Source of the DNA: Planococcus citri
Lineage: Eukaryota > Arthropoda > Insecta > Hemiptera > Pseudococcidae
Direction: 5' to 3'
NCBI RefSeq assembly: GCF_950023065.1
Contig: NC_088679.1
Location: forward strand, 25,978,001-26,042,000
DNA: 64,000 nucleotides
Of the stretch, positions 1 to 13,030 are shown piece by piece (the first letter of the stretch is position 1; each line of letters starts with the position of its first letter). The position numbers and the translations under genes are program-made. The notes under the pieces are model-generated. The model made no database searches. It saw only the letters and a list, made by a program, of their open reading frames with translations, and had not been told where the DNA came from.

Positions 1-1429
1 ATTGTTTTATACCCAATTTCAACATACTGAATTCTATTTCTATCTGAAAATTCACCTTTTCGTAAGAAATTGTGATAGTGCTGAGCAATTTTTTCCATTT
101 ATAAAAATTCTATACCTAATCATTAAATTATACCACTCGAATTTCTTATTTCGAGCCTGGCGTTAAGCTATCGTACAGCAAAGCTAGTAGGTAAGGTACG
201 AGTATTTTTAGAACGTAAGTATACAAATCGATACCAGGTAAAGCTGAAATTTGTTCTTCGTTCTTTTACGAGCATTCGGCGTGTGGAAATTTTCGTTTAT
301 ATGATAAAATTACAACGTGTATTTTTAACAATACCCGTAATTTGTATGAATAATACATTATAAGATCTTTGCTCCCAAACAAACGCAAACGGCGGTGCTA
401 TCGACGGCGGCGTACGAGTTTTCTACCTGGCTATGGCTAAGTTGCCTTTTATTTCTGCGAGCCGTGTACTGTACCTACGTTGCCGTAGAAGAACCATAAT
501 TTTAACGTGACGAACGAAAACTGTCCGCTGGGTTTTCCGTTCGTTGCCCATCGCCCTCCGGTGTGGCGTTGTGTAAAGTTTTAAGACTCGAGCTATTCGA
601 TGTGCAGGAAATGAAAATAATTTTCACTCGGTGTAATTCGGAAAGGGAAGTCGTTTACGTTTCCATTCTCTTAGCAAATATAAAAATTAATGATATTCTA
701 GCCCAAATGATATGGTCGTGTGAACTATCAAGTGCACGAACTCAGCGCCAGCCCATCCCAGCTCGCAGCCAAGATGAATATTACCAGTGAGATACCAAGG
801 TTGGAATTTTTCTCTATGATGGTAATTAACCCGATGAGAAAAGATGCAGCGGCGTAGATAGTCGAATTTTCCTAATTGGACTGCCTTACATTAGGTTTAT
901 TTTAAAATTAAAATTAGTCTGAAAATACGTATGTACTACAATGCAGCAGATCATTTAATCGTCGAATTTGATGAAATGAGGCAGGAAAGCGAGAGTGTGA
1001 TAATACTTGTGATTTATCGTCGTAATCAGTTTAACACGTTTTATGAAACATAACGTAAATCGACGTAGATTTATTTTACGCTGAAAAAAAAAAACAAAAC
1101 AGAAATATGCAGGTGCACTGATGGTGTACACATGTAGTCGTATGTTGTTTATTTAATGAGTTTGAATAATCCCCTATAATAAGTATTCGAAGCGATGGTG
1201 CTGCTGAGAATGAGCTTTTTTCCAACTCTTAAGTGAATGTTCTTTTTTTTTGGCATCTGAAGCGAGAAGCTTACATATGCGTGTTTTTTTGACTCATAAT
1301 AATGTATCTTGTGTTTAGTTGATTTTTTTTGTGAAAATTCGTGTGATAATTTTTTTGTCTCATAAAGGGACACTTGTAGTTTTCTAACCTCTAACTATAT
1401 CTAATGCCATAAAAAGAGAGGTATCATAC
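1..1429. other. No gene called; CpG-richer patch at 370-790
   Basis: No conserved protein is recognisable here. Bases 370-790 are richer in G, C and CpG than the flanks, and a short ATG start at 774 is followed by a donor-like GTGAGA at 788. This could be a promoter with a first exon of a + strand gene, perhaps the candidate gene whose coding start lies at 15535, but nothing links the two. The remainder is AT-rich and anonymous. Confidence 0.25.
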
Positions 1430-2260
1430 TGACAGAAACATTTTTGAACTGAACAAAGTTTAAATTCGAAAAGCATGCAAAAATATGGCCCCAGCTCATA
1501 TTCCAAATGCTGAATTGTATTTTTAGATTTTTGGTAAATTTTCGAAAATTAAGGGTTAAAAATACAAAAAATCAAAATCTCACTAAGTTTACCTAAAAAA
1601 CTGAAATTTGATATGTACCATGTATTTTTGAATCCACGAATCGATTGGAAACATGTTCGAAGGGTTTTGAGCAGTTCTGGAGCCTCCAGCAGATTTTTGA
1701 ACGTTGAAATTTCCATAAAATTTTACTCAATGAAGTTGGAAAGCGAAAACTGCATTTTATACCCTGATTTCAGCGTGTTGAGTCGATTGGAGATGGTTTC
1801 AAGCCGTTTTGAAGCCTTCACTTGGTATCTTAGAAATTCCAGACTTTCAAAAAGCGTAAAAAAATTGATTAAAATTAACTTTTGCATACATAAACAAAAT
1901 TTATGCTTGTATGTTGGCCCATTTGACTGATACTGTACATTTTTAGAAATTTTGAATCATTAAATCGCTGGAGAAGTTTTTGCTCTAAACTAGCAGTAAT
2001 CGAAACAAGCGTCAATTTTGCTACGAGTAGTTCGTGCTAAAGTTGATGTGAACATGATTTTATGGTACTTTTTGAAACTGTTAAATTTCCAAAATATGGC
2101 TGGAGGCTCCAGAATGGCTTGAAACCACCTCCAATCGACTCGGCATTGTGAAATCAGGGTATAAAATAAAATTTTTGCTTTCCAACTCCATCGAGTAAAT
2201 TTTCGTAGAAATTTCAATTTTCAAAAATTGCTGCAGGCTCCTGAATGTCAATTGTCAACT
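1430..2260. repeat. Dispersed repeat family A, inverted pair
   Basis: A segment at about 1670-1800 with the phrases GGAGCCTCCAGCAG and TCGATTGGAGATGGTTTCAA returns in reverse complement at about 2095-2250. Related pieces recur near 3050, 5100, 27600, 33650, 34600 and 52300. Copies often begin near GAGCATGCAAAAATA. The paired orientation suggests an old non-autonomous DNA element with long inverted ends. The short reading frames inside carry no known domain. Confidence 0.6.
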
Positions 2261-3029
2261 TAACGTTGGCTTATATCTACGAGTATATCACTTCTGTATC
2301 TGATTTACGAGAAATCGATTAGAGAGAAAAGTAGGTACCTACTTGTACATCAGGGATATCTAAGCAAGCTCTCATGAAGGGAAGGGAATGAGCATGAGGT
2401 AATTGAACAGTATTTGACATTCGGCATTTTTTAATGATTCAAAATAATGTATGTACTTTGAATTCGCTCGTGTTTATTTTCAAAATAGTATCTCATTAAA
2501 TTATGCCGAAAAAATATCCTGTTTTGAATTAAACAGATGAATGTATTCTACCTGAGTCATATAATTTTTCCAGTACTACGTAATGGAACAATGTACATAT
2601 TTGTCTAAAATGTCGAATTTGTCATTTTTATTCGAGTATCTAATAACGTCAGAAAATTTCCCAAAGTTGTTTACGATTGATTAACATGAATTCAAAGTTC
2701 ATTTTTTCGTTACCATTTAAATGATAGTTTTATATGGTAGATAAAAGTACTTATGAACTACCCCAATTGAGTGAATAATTCCAATCAGTCATTTTCAAAT
2801 TTTATCTTGTTATTTTTCAAAACATTTTCCTTTTTTCAACAGATCGAAACATTTTATTTATGATCCTGAACTCTTTTTATTGACTAAGGTGTTATATGCA
2901 TTTTTTTCAACTCGTACATCAAATTGAGTATACAAGATATTGAAAGTATCAAATTTTCTCATAAGATTCACAAATGGTAATGAAAATTTTCAAGTTCTAT
3001 CCCTAAAATTTCCATTACCTAAGTAGGAT
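2261..3029. other. No gene; nothing recognised
   Basis: AT-rich anonymous sequence. No long frame, tandem repeat, tRNA-like fold or element end was seen. Confidence 0.4.
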
Positions 3030-3480
3030 GACAACCCAACTATTGGAAAATTTGTTGAATCGTATCAGGCTAAATCGAAAGAGCATGCAAAAATACATCA
3101 CCAGTCAACATTTTTGGAGCTGAAGTGCTTTTTTCGATTTTTGGCGAATTTTTAAAAATCAAATTAAGGCCAAAAAAAGAGAGAAAAAAAATATCAAAAT
3201 TTTGAAATTTGGCATTCAGTTGTTAGTGACCCACTTGACCGATTACATACCATTTTTACAAATTCTGTTTTTGACAGTTTGGAACTGCAAGATATTTGTG
3301 TTTCTCCAGCGATTTCGCAATTGAAATTTTGAAAAAATTCACTGTACCCGTACTATTTTACGAAAAAAACCCGAAATTCAGTTTATTCTCTATTTTGGAC
3401 GAGCCAAGTTGACGGGAGATGGTTTCAGGTTGTTTTCGAGGCTCCAGAAATTTTTAAAAAATTCTCGTTCCCCAGAAAAC
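3030..3480. repeat. Dispersed repeat family A copy
   Basis: Begins with an end-like string (CAACCCAACTATTGGAAAAT), then GAGCATGCAAAAATACATCA. It ends near the GGAGATGGTTTCAGG and GAGGCTCCAGAAATTT phrases shared with the copies at 1430-2260 and 52210-52870. Confidence 0.55.
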
Positions 3481-3699
3481 GTCGTAAAATCTGTCTAAAT
3501 GAACAACTTTAACATCCATAAACGTATTCATTGGCATATTATGCGTATTAGTGACCCACTTGGCCGTCTGTAAGCATATCAATTTTCCAAAAACAAAAAA
3601 AAATCGAAAAAAAATACCTAAGGGAATAAATTTACGAATAAAGTACAAAAATGTACAGATATACACTTTTTTATTATTTTCCAACTTGCTACACTGTTT

Positions 3700-4795
3700 T
3701 TTCAGCATTGAGGTTACAAAGCCCTGTCTATTGTTGAAATGTTCAAAGTTTCACATTTTGTTGAAAATATCAAAAAGTCTTCATATCCCCCCCCCCATTC
3801 TTGTTCAAGTCTTGCTTATTTTTCAAAAAAAATCGTATAATTTTTTTGCTTGTAAATTGTCAAAAAGTCCAGCTTTTTTCAAAAATTATTAAAATCTTGC
3901 TTCTTGGTTTTGCTAAAAATTAACAAAAATCCTCTCTTTTTGGTAAAATTTCTCACTCTTTTATAAAAAATTGCAAAAATTATCAAAAAGTAGCGAAATT
4001 CAAGTCAGCGTCTTAAAAATTTTGGACAGACCCTCGACGCAAAAAACATATCCACCTCAAAAGCCTCGCCTTTTCGACAAAAATTCCGGGGAAAAATATA
4101 ATTTTGCTAATAATTCCCTAAAATTGACGCTTCTTGCTAAAATTGTCAAACTCTCGCTTTTTTTGATTGAAAATTGAAATTCTAGCTTGTTATATCAAAA
4201 TTTCTGGAAGGGCCTTAATTACTTACTTTTTTCCCCAAAAATCACCCAAAAAACTCGTTTTTTTTTGTTAAAAAGTTCCGAAAAGTTTTGCTTTTTGCCA
4301 AAAATTTTCAAAAAATCTCGCTTTTAAAAAAATGGCAAAAATTTTCCATTTTTATAGAAATTTTTAAAAATTGTCGTTGTTTGCTAAGAATAATTAGGTA
4401 CCTACTTTTCCCCCAAAAATCACCCAAAAAACTCGTTTTTGTTTGTTAGAAATTTTTGAAAAATTCTGCTTTTTGCTAAAATTGTCATAAGTTTTGCTTT
4501 TTGCCAACAATTTTCAAAAATTCTCACTTTTTCAAAAATTGGCAAAAAACCCGTCAATTTTTATCAAAATTTCAAAAAAGTGTCGTCCTTTGCTAAAAAT
4601 TTCAAAAAAAATATATTTTTTTTTTCAAAAATGGCCACCCAAAAGACACCTTTTTTCTAAAATGACCAGTCTGCCTTTTTGGCAAAAATTGTTGTTGTTT
4701 TTTTTTTTGCAAGAAATTGCAGAAATTTTTACTTTGTTGCCAAAAATTGCCTTAAAATTTCGCTTTCCTGTGAAAAAGTTGTAAACTTTTTTGAA
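3700..4795. repeat. Degenerate repeat family B (CCAAAAATTGTCAAAAAG type)
   Basis: The stretch is built from diverged units of roughly 30-45 bases with the pattern CGCTTTTTGCCAAAAATT, then TCAAAAA. The same texture recurs at 16290-16760, 17215-17400, 22540-23262 and 24819-25060 (both reversed), 23430-24010 and 47880-48180. It reads as the internal filler of the CAGGG-ended elements, because at 4800 and 24120 it runs into their GTTACT-rich ends. Reading frames here are artefacts of T-rich low complexity. Confidence 0.55.
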
Positions 4796-4799
4796 ATTG

Positions 4800-4935
4800 A
4801 AAATCAAAACATTTCGATTTGTAATGTTCTGTTTCTTGTGGAGATTTTTTTAATGCGTTGTCAGTTTTTTAGTTACTTTTTCGAGATTTTTTGGTTACTT
4901 AAATTACTTTTCTGCTGAGGGGGGGGATTGAGTAC
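4800..4935. mobile_element. Decayed right end of a hAT-like, GTTACT-rich element
   Basis: Holds scattered GTTACTTTTT and GGTTACTT units, a G run and then GATTGAGTACGAGACCTG. This resembles the right end of the complete element at 10810-11854 (GAGTACAATCCCTG). No matching left end is clear, so it is treated as a fragment. Confidence 0.4.
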
Positions 4936-5089
4936 GAGACCTGCGGGAGAAACATTCTCTTCCGAAGAGGTAGGTACTCGTACTTATTGATTTTGGAAAA
5001 TGGCGTGTAATCAATCATTTAGGTAACCAACAATAATACCAATCGTCTTTATCATAATGCTCGAATTATTTAAGAATTTTTCTACCTGT

Positions 5090-5425
5090 GGCTCTTTTTT
5101 AGAATCTAAAATTTCCAAAATATGGCTGAAAACATCAGAACTGTTTGAAACAGTTCGAAACAGTTTCCAATCGACTTGGAGGGTGAAAAATAGGGTAAAT
5201 ATACCTAATACCAAATTTCAGCTTTCTACATATGTCAATTTGGTTCAGTTTCGATTTTATTTTATTTTTAGTCCGAACTTGATTTTCAAAAATTCACCAA
5301 AAATCGAAAAGTAGGTGTACTCCGGTCTCTAAAATTTTAGCTGATGGCATATTTTTGTGTGAGTAATGAGTATCTCTTTCGATTCAGCTTTGTTCGATTC
5401 GAAAAATTTTCTACCTGTTGAAATA
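5090..5425. repeat. Dispersed repeat family A copy with its reversed end
   Basis: Shares the TTTCCAATCGACTTGGAGG phrase with family A. Near 5335-5420 the reverse of the family end appears (ATATTTTTGTGTGAG, then TTTCGATTCAGC), mirroring the start seen at 3030-3110. This supports an inverted-end structure for the family. Confidence 0.5.
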
Positions 5426-7740
5426 CTTACCTTCTTTATGAGATGTATGGGGTTAATGAATCTATCACCCAATTTCTCATTTAATTTCTAGAGAAGGGGA
5501 GGAAGACGAGTTCAACGACAGCATTTTATAAAAGAGGACATATGCAACATGTCGTGTACGATTTCCGATGAAGTTTAGTAGAATTTGCAACGTATTAATG
5601 AATAAAATACGTAGCCTCTGTTTAAACACAGCTGATGCGAATTCAAGCGAGAATTATTTTTCCCATGGATGTTTTTATGACATATGTCCAAGTGTCAGCA
5701 AGGCCATTAACCTATATATCCATTCATTAAACGTACTAACAAAATGTATTGAAAACGAATCTCTCATGCTACAAAAATAAATATCGTACGAGCCGTTACT
5801 GTACTGCCACTATTAGGAAAAAAAAAATTACGAAATTCTTCCTATTAAAAACGGTAATATTATCTTCTATCTCTCTGTGTATGTAAAAGTAAACTCTGAC
5901 TTGAACGTAATAATCATTGTAACGAAGCAGTAAATTGATAATGAATTAACTACAATATTATAAGTAGTCTTTAATGCAATGTAGATGAAAAATAATCGAC
6001 ATCACATCCTCGCAAATAAGATAACAGAGATAAAAATGAATCGACAAATTCCTGTGTAACTCGATACCAACGATACGATGGTCCAAGCTATCCGCCAGCA
6101 CAGGCATGAGACAGTTTGCAGAAAAGAAAAACCCACACACTTTTTTGTTTTTTAATCCAGCACAGTTAAACCTTCAAAGTTACCTTAGCTTTTTTGAGAA
6201 AACTTGTCAATTTAAAAATACCCACGTTTACAAAATTTACACACAGAAGCCAATGCTAAAAAAAATTCCTACCGAAAACTGTCCCTATTCGTGTCCTTTA
6301 CGATAGGTAGGTAATATCGGCGCTTTTAGTTTGCCGCAGAAGAAAAACGAAAAAGAAGAGAAAAAAGGAGACCCTTTGAAGAAACCTTTCCTCTTAATCT
6401 TCTTTTTATTCGTTAAACACTTTGTATTTTGAAACGTTGCTTCGACGCACACGTAATATCTTTGTCAATCTAATAGGTTACCTTTGCTTAGCTTTAGTTT
6501 TTTTTTTTTTAGCAGCATTTTCTCGACGCGTAGCAAAAATTCGTTTAAAAACTTATTCCGCTATAGTTTTTAAGTTTTCCGGCGGGCGAAAAGAATTAGG
6601 TAATGAATTTGCGGAAGGTGTTTTGATTAAAAATTCGCGAAATTTGAATTTAACTGAGTAGAAGAAGAAAGGGTAACTATACCGAGGGCGTCGAATACGA
6701 GAATTAAAATTAAAAAACTTTTCGCTTGAATAAGAAAGTGCGATAAAGTGAGAAACATTTTCATGTAAATTGCAAAATATCTACATTTCATTTTGATATA
6801 ATAGCATACCGGCTGTTCCTGTTCCATCGATTAAATAAATTTCAACGATAATTCATACTCGTACTAGCTGTGTAGAAACTCTCTAGAAAACTCTATTTAG
6901 TACTCGGGCTCGAAATTAACCCTAATTTAGTAAATTTTTTCATCTGATGTCGAGTGAAGCTGAAGCATGATAAGAATTTAAAATATTGTACAATCACGAA
7001 GTATTATACAAGTCCTATCAAAAATTTCTGCCAAGTGAAGGAAGGGAAAAAAATTATGAATGGAATACGCAGCTTGAGATTTGAAGTGGTGATAGTTTTG
7101 AAAATTTGGAGGAAAATAAATTTTAGCATACGAATAAATTCAGGTAAGTTGCAGCTAAATTAGGTGAACGAAACTATTTGATAAATCATGAAGAGATACG
7201 ACTTCGAGTTTTCTAAAAATTTCCTACCAAATTGGAGGACAGGTTTGTTCCCTTTCATTAAAAGGGTCAATTTTTCGAACTGATATAAAAAGTTACTTCT
7301 GAACAATTTTTTCTCAGTTGGTACTTAGGTATTTATGTTTGGATCTTCATTCATCAGTGAAACTTTATTGTCGCCTTCGAATCACCATGTGCTTCTTCCC
7401 CCCTGGTCCTCCCTTAAATACATTTTTTAAAGAAAAGACTCGTCGCACGAAGCTCGTTAAACGATGTAGATAGAGCTACCAGGCACCGCCTGTCAGGATA
7501 CTTATTCGTTAAGAAAATTACACCGGATGAGACTTTCCATTTAAATGATCTGCGAAATTTTATTCGCGAGTGAAAAAAGTAAGTAAACAGTATTTTCGCT
7601 TAGTTTCTTGTGCTTAAATATGAAAATTATCTTAATGATACTCCCGGTACATATAGACGAGGGTTTATTTTTAGTCGGATTTTCCACACTAGAAAATTAC
7701 GATGAAGTCTATTATAAACAGAAGGGGCTTTTAATTCCAA
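5426..7740. other. No gene; nothing recognised
   Basis: Single-copy-looking sequence with no frame above about 80 codons, no known domain, and no element ends or tandem arrays. Regulatory or untranslated exons of a distant gene cannot be excluded. Confidence 0.4.
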
Positions 7741-10700
7741 TTTTTTGTTTCAATACCCAACTTCGGTGCCCTGTGAAATGAAATTTGTTAAATTTTATGT
7801 GAATTTTTTGACTCGGGGAGTTGAAATTATTTTTTTTTTAATTTCAATGTTCAGAGTTGAACTTTTGCGGAAGTTCAATTTTCAAATGTTATATATGAAT
7901 TAAAAATTCCTACAAAAATTCAATACCTATTTATAGATTGCGGTGGATCGCAAAAAAATGGAGTATTTTGACAATTGAAATCCTTCATTTTGAATTGTAA
8001 AGTCACTTGGAAAAAAAATACGTGTAGGTAAAGTTTCCTTTTCAAGGAAAATTTTAAATCATGGATATGTTTTTTGCTTTGGTCAACTCAATGCTTGGAA
8101 TTCCAAATAAACAGAAAAGTCTAACCAAATATTGGAATGCCTTTTGGTTTTTTAAATGTCTGACATAATATCAGAACCACATAGAATTTTTTCCAAGTTT
8201 TCAAAAGTCAACATCCAACATCTCTGAAAGACGGGCGACAGCAGATTTTTTCCAAGTTTTCAAAGGTCAACCTTACCTGACCAGTTGTGAGAAAAATGAT
8301 CCAGTCCTAAAAAGTATCCAGTATTTGAGATTCCACTTCAACCTAGGCCATTGCCATCAAAATCCAAGACCACGTTTAAGGTTCTATACCTACTGAGCGC
8401 GGTTAAAGATCTGCAAATCACTTATTTTTTTGGTGAATTCGTGTTTTGAAATTTTTTTTTTCTTCTGAAACATTCCATAATTAATTGAGTCGAAACATTA
8501 AAAAGTAATAATTTCAAAAATTGAGAAAAAAATAGCTAAAAACATAAAAATTTTCATTTTCTGAAATTCCTATTCCAGGATATTCCCCAGTTTCAGAAAT
8601 GATATCTAGCGATGTTTTGGCTAAATTAATGTGATTTTTTCGATACGAGTGCTCAGACCCAAAAATCAGTCCACAAAATTTGAAAAAAAATTGAAAAATC
8701 TGATTTCAAGATTCAAATTGGTTTTTTGGTGTAATTCGGCTGTACTGTGCAATAAGCCCCTAAACTCCATGAAATTGCAAAGATAGGTTAATCTATGTTT
8801 TGCTGGGTGTTCAGAAATTCTGATTTCGAATTTCGAAATATTTTTTGGAGCATTGGGAGGGAGGGAGGGGTGAGAGATTATTTTAAAGTGGAGGTACTGC
8901 GGGTATGAGAACCCCTGAGATCCGTAATAAATCCCTCAAATTTGAAATAAAAAATGAAGAATTGTGTGATCTACGTGCTGATTTTGAATTTTCACTTGTT
9001 TTTAAATTCCAAATCAAGTCCCAATATTTCTTTCAAAAATTGACAATGGGTATTACGATTAAACTGCGCTTTTCTGAGCGTTTAAAGGTGTGATTTCAAG
9101 TTTTGAATTTTTTAAGGGGATGATTCTCAATAGTCAATTCTAGGTGCCCAACTAATTACCTATGAGGCCGCTGAGCTCTATATAATCGGTAGCCAAGTTT
9201 CGAAAAAAGGGTGCTGATTCCAAATTTCAACATATTTTTTTGATACGAGGTTTTTGGGTTCCAAATCAAGCCCGAACATTCGATAAAATTGATGTGGATT
9301 TGTTTTTTTATGTTTCCAGGGGCGATGATTTTAAAATTAAAATTAATTTTTTGCAGTAATTTCAAAATTTGACTCGCATAAAAACATGAACAATTTTTTT
9401 TTAACGTCGAAATTCGTAATCAACGTCTCTGAAAGCTCAATTTTGTTTGGCTTACGAATTCTTTTATTTATTTATTTTTTATAATTAATAGATATGGTAT
9501 TTGTTGACATTGCGAGGCCTAGGGAACATGTATCGAAAAATTGAGCTAAAATTCGAAATCAACGTTATCAAAAAAAGACATTGAAACATGTGAAATGTGG
9601 AATAAAAATATTTAAAAAGAATTGAAATCGATGAAAATTGCAAAAAACTGGTAAAAGTTTATAGTAAAATTTCATTTTAGAAGCTTGGTGAATACTGCAC
9701 AAAACGTCGCCAATACAACACGTTTAAAATGCCAATTAGAACAATCAAAAATCATCAAAATCATTAAAAAGTTCCGGTAGGCAATAATTGATGAAATTTC
9801 AGCAACATTTGCATAAAACAGCTTAAAAATAATTATATTAAAAATGGTAAAAAAAAAAAACGCTAGAAAATTAGTATTAAAATCAGCCACAATAAATTAT
9901 CAAAAATTGGTCAAATTTTGGCAAATACATTGGTAAATTTTAACACATTTTGCCAACAGTTCAGCAGTTTTTAGTAATTTTTAATTATCCTTCTTTTATC
10001 ATATTTTGTTGAGATTTTCTCAATTTTTCATAATTTGCAATGAGTTTTAAAAAGTATTTTTCAAGTTGTCTTTTTAAAATTATTTTTGCTAAATTTTGCC
10101 TTTTCTCGAAATTTTTTCAGTTTCTGATAATTTTGAATGATTGTTGAGTATGCTTTTTAAATATTTTTTTCATTATTTTGATAATGTAGTGACAAGAATT
10201 TAAGTTGTGTCATTTTATTTTTATTATTTTTATAAAATTTTCACGTTTTTATATCATTTTAATTGGTTTTAATTATGTTTTATACAAGTTTTTTATACCT
10301 TGTGACTGTTTAAACAATATTAAAAAAATCACCCGAATTCCGTTAGTTTTTGATCATGCTTTTAAAAGTGTTTTTATTTAATTTTCAAAATGCTTCGATT
10401 TCTAATGTTTCATGCAATTTTCACTGAATTTCGCCAAATTTTACAAAAATTTGATGATTTTTTTTCGCAGTTTAAATTGCACGGTTTCAACAATCATCCG
10501 TCAAATGACGTACATCTTGCCCCCTCCCCCTTCGAAATCGTGGCTAAAAGTACGCACACGTTTTTAAGTAAATAAGTATTTTTTTTTAATATACATATAC
10601 CTCCTCCCTCTTAAGAAAGAATGAAAAAAATGAAAAAAATTGAATATTGTAAAAAGCTATATTATGGGTAGGTACTTATTGCAATATAGATTTTTTGATG

Positions 10701-10802
10701 TAGATGTTGATTCTGATCCTGAAACCAGGCTGGCTTATAAATCAAAATTTATATCCTCTCATCGTCTCAGAGATGAGCTTGGGACCTAAAATTTTTAAAA
10801 AT
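7741..10802. other. No gene; very AT-rich with vague old repeats
   Basis: Phrases such as TTCCAAATCAAG(T/C)CC recur at about 9010 and 9260, and again loosely near 12010. They hint at decayed dispersed repeats, but no boundaries can be set. No coding signal was seen. Confidence 0.35.
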
Positions 10803-10809
10803 GCAATAG

Positions 10810-11854
10810 CAGGGCTTGTACTCGGTTACTTTTTAAGTAACCAAGTTACTAAAGTTACTATTAGTAACTTTTGGTTACTTTTTAAAAATTTTGGTTACTA
10901 AAAGTTACCTTTTTCAAGTTTTTTCACAAATTTCCTTTTTTTTCCTTCAAAATTTTACCTAGAACTCATCAAAAATAATGCTGTTTTACCTTTCAGGAAT
11001 CGTGAATTATCAAAAGCTTTTGCCCTCGCTTCGCTCGGGCTTTTATTCATACTTCTATGACACTAATAATTTCCTGAAAACTAAAAATTTTGAAGCCAAG
11101 AAAATTAACCTTTTACTTACATCATCAGGAATGACGTTTTACGTCTCATATTATCAATTTTCGCAGCTTTCGCCCTCGCTTCGCTCGGGCTTTTACTCAT
11201 ATTTTTACAAATACATAACAAATACCCAGATATATGTCATTTTCTAAAAACTTTTAAAATTTGAAAATTTTGAAGCTACGAAAATCAATGTCTTGCATAA
11301 AAAATGTGGTTGTTTTATGTTTTGAATCATAAATTTTTCGCAGCTTTCGCCCTCGCTTCGCTCGGGAAGATTTGAATTCTACTGCTACACTATTCAAACA
11401 TTTCCTAAAATGGAAAAATCAACTCGACAAATTCCAAAAACAATACAATCAATAAAAAAATTCAAATGCATTTTTTATTCGGCATTTTGTTTCTAACTTT
11501 TGTTTAAAACATGGTTCGAACCATATCTGACCAATTATTTGGAAAAATCTTGTGGGGGGGGGGGGTGAGTCTGGAGTAAAAATTTGTGAGAATCTAGCGT
11601 GAACTGTTGGGAGAATTTCGGTCTCCCCTTCCCCACTACACGTCGCTTTATCACACCTCTGAAAATAAAGTGTAATATTTTGTACTTGTGGATTAAAGTT
11701 TTTCAGTCACCTCACCTCTTTTTACATTGAAAATTTTTTTGGTCACTTTTTTGGTTACTTTTTGGTTACTTTTTGGTTACTGTTTGGTTACTTTTTCCAG
11801 CTTTTTTGGTTACTAAAGTTACTTTTTTTGAAAAAAATTTGAGTACAATCCCTG
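10810..11854. mobile_element. hAT-like non-autonomous DNA element, GTTACT type
   Basis: Starts CAGGGCTTGTACTC and ends GAGTACAATCCCTG, a 14-base inverted repeat with one mismatch. The direct repeat CAATAG lies immediately outside both ends (10804-10809 and 11855-11860). Both ends carry arrays of GGTTACTTTTT-like units on the same strand (about 10833-10910 and 11740-11830). The interior holds three copies of the phrase CCCTCGCTTCGCTCGGG near 11021, 11170 and 11350. A CAGGG terminus is usual for hAT elements, whose duplications are mostly 8 bp. Six are seen here, or seven or eight with a mismatch if the boundary shifts by one base. There is no transposase frame. The 89-codon frame inside only translates the repeated motif. 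Confidence 0.75.
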
Positions 11855-11860
11855 CAATAG

Positions 11861-12709
11861 TTATTATGATTTAGGGGTACCGAAATAAAAGGTTTCACCC
11901 GCTTACAAAATCAAAACTGGGTCTTTCAGGGGATGTTCAAGAGCCAAAATTACAAGAAATGCGATATGGGTGTCAAAATGTTGGGTCCCAAGTGTGCTGA
12001 TTCTGATTCTAAAATCAATTGGAATCCAAAATCAAAATTTATTGTATTTTTTGAAAATGTTTACACGCATATCGCATGTTTTGATAGCTTATTTTTTGAT
12101 CTCTACTCGAGGCCTTCTCTGATGCTCTAGGGGTTCAATTTAAATTCATTTCTACGTCATTATCTGTTTTCTCTGATGATATTATTTTTTGGATTTTCTT
12201 TTACGTTTGCTACCTTTTTTAATATACTTACCTATAAACATAAGTTTTTCAATTTCTTGAGACCCTCTCGTTTTCTCAGAATTACTCTCAACTCAAAACA
12301 TATCCAGTACCCATCCCGATTTGCTATTAAAATTCCATTCGAGCGTATCCACTATCCACAAACCCTCGAAAACTGTATTTTCAATCAAATTAACATTTCT
12401 ATAACCCTTTTCGTATCACATTATTCAGCTCAGCCAAACAACTACAAATACCTAAGTTGCGTAGGTAGCTATAGATGCGAGATATCCAAATCGAAAACTT
12501 TATTAACCTATAAAATAAGACTATAAACACAGCGAGATAAATTTTCGACATCGATATTCGTGTACGTAGCAGTATTAACCTATAAATCCCCCGAGTAATT
12601 TTTTTTCTTCAACTCTGCAACTAGTACAAGTACTCGACTACTCGTATGTAGTTGTATTTTGATATGCGGACTGCATTGCAACCTGGTATTTTGACCAAGT
12701 CCAGTATAA
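11861..12709. other. No gene; nothing recognised
   Basis: A 116-codon + strand frame at 12176-12526 has no recognisable domain and sits in AT-rich sequence. I do not call it. Confidence 0.35.
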
Positions 12710-13030
12710 CGTAGCCAGGATTTAATCAAGGATGGGGAGGGGGCGAAACCAGATTTTTAAGCATGAGAAATCGAAATCAGAGGTAGGTAATTTTCTGATA
12801 ATCTTTCGTGATAACTGATAAGTGATGATTTTATAAAAATGAAGGCAAAATTAGATACTGCTCGAGCGAAACAAGAGCGAAAATTTGTTGAAAAAATTGG
12901 TTAAAAAAATGCAAAAAAACGTCCATTTTTGCAAGTTTTATTTCAAATTTTGGCTCATTTTGTGGGGGGAGGGGAGGGGTTGATGGCCTCCTTCGCCCTC
13001 CTTGACTGGCCCACTGAAGCCTTTTTTTCT
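12710..13030. repeat. Fragment of the GTAGCCAGG-ended repeat
   Basis: ACGTAGCCAGGATTTAATC, a G-rich run and CCAGATTTTTAAGCATGAG resemble the end of the element at 47131 (GGCGTAGCCAAGATTTTC). The part at 12890-12970 is similar in reverse to 45555-45620. It appears to be a partial, diverged copy. Confidence 0.45.

Noticed and set aside
10978..11247. 89-codon frame with a repeated LPSLRSGFYSYFY segment
   Set aside because: It only translates the repeated CCCTCGCTTCGCTCGGG phrase inside a transposon. There is no start context or conservation.
11510..11530. GGTTCGAACC as the T-arm of a tRNA
   Set aside because: It is a short palindrome with no matching acceptor, D or anticodon arms nearby.
12176..12526. 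116-codon + strand frame with hydrophobic start
   Set aside because: AT-rich, no recognised domain, no splice or promoter support.
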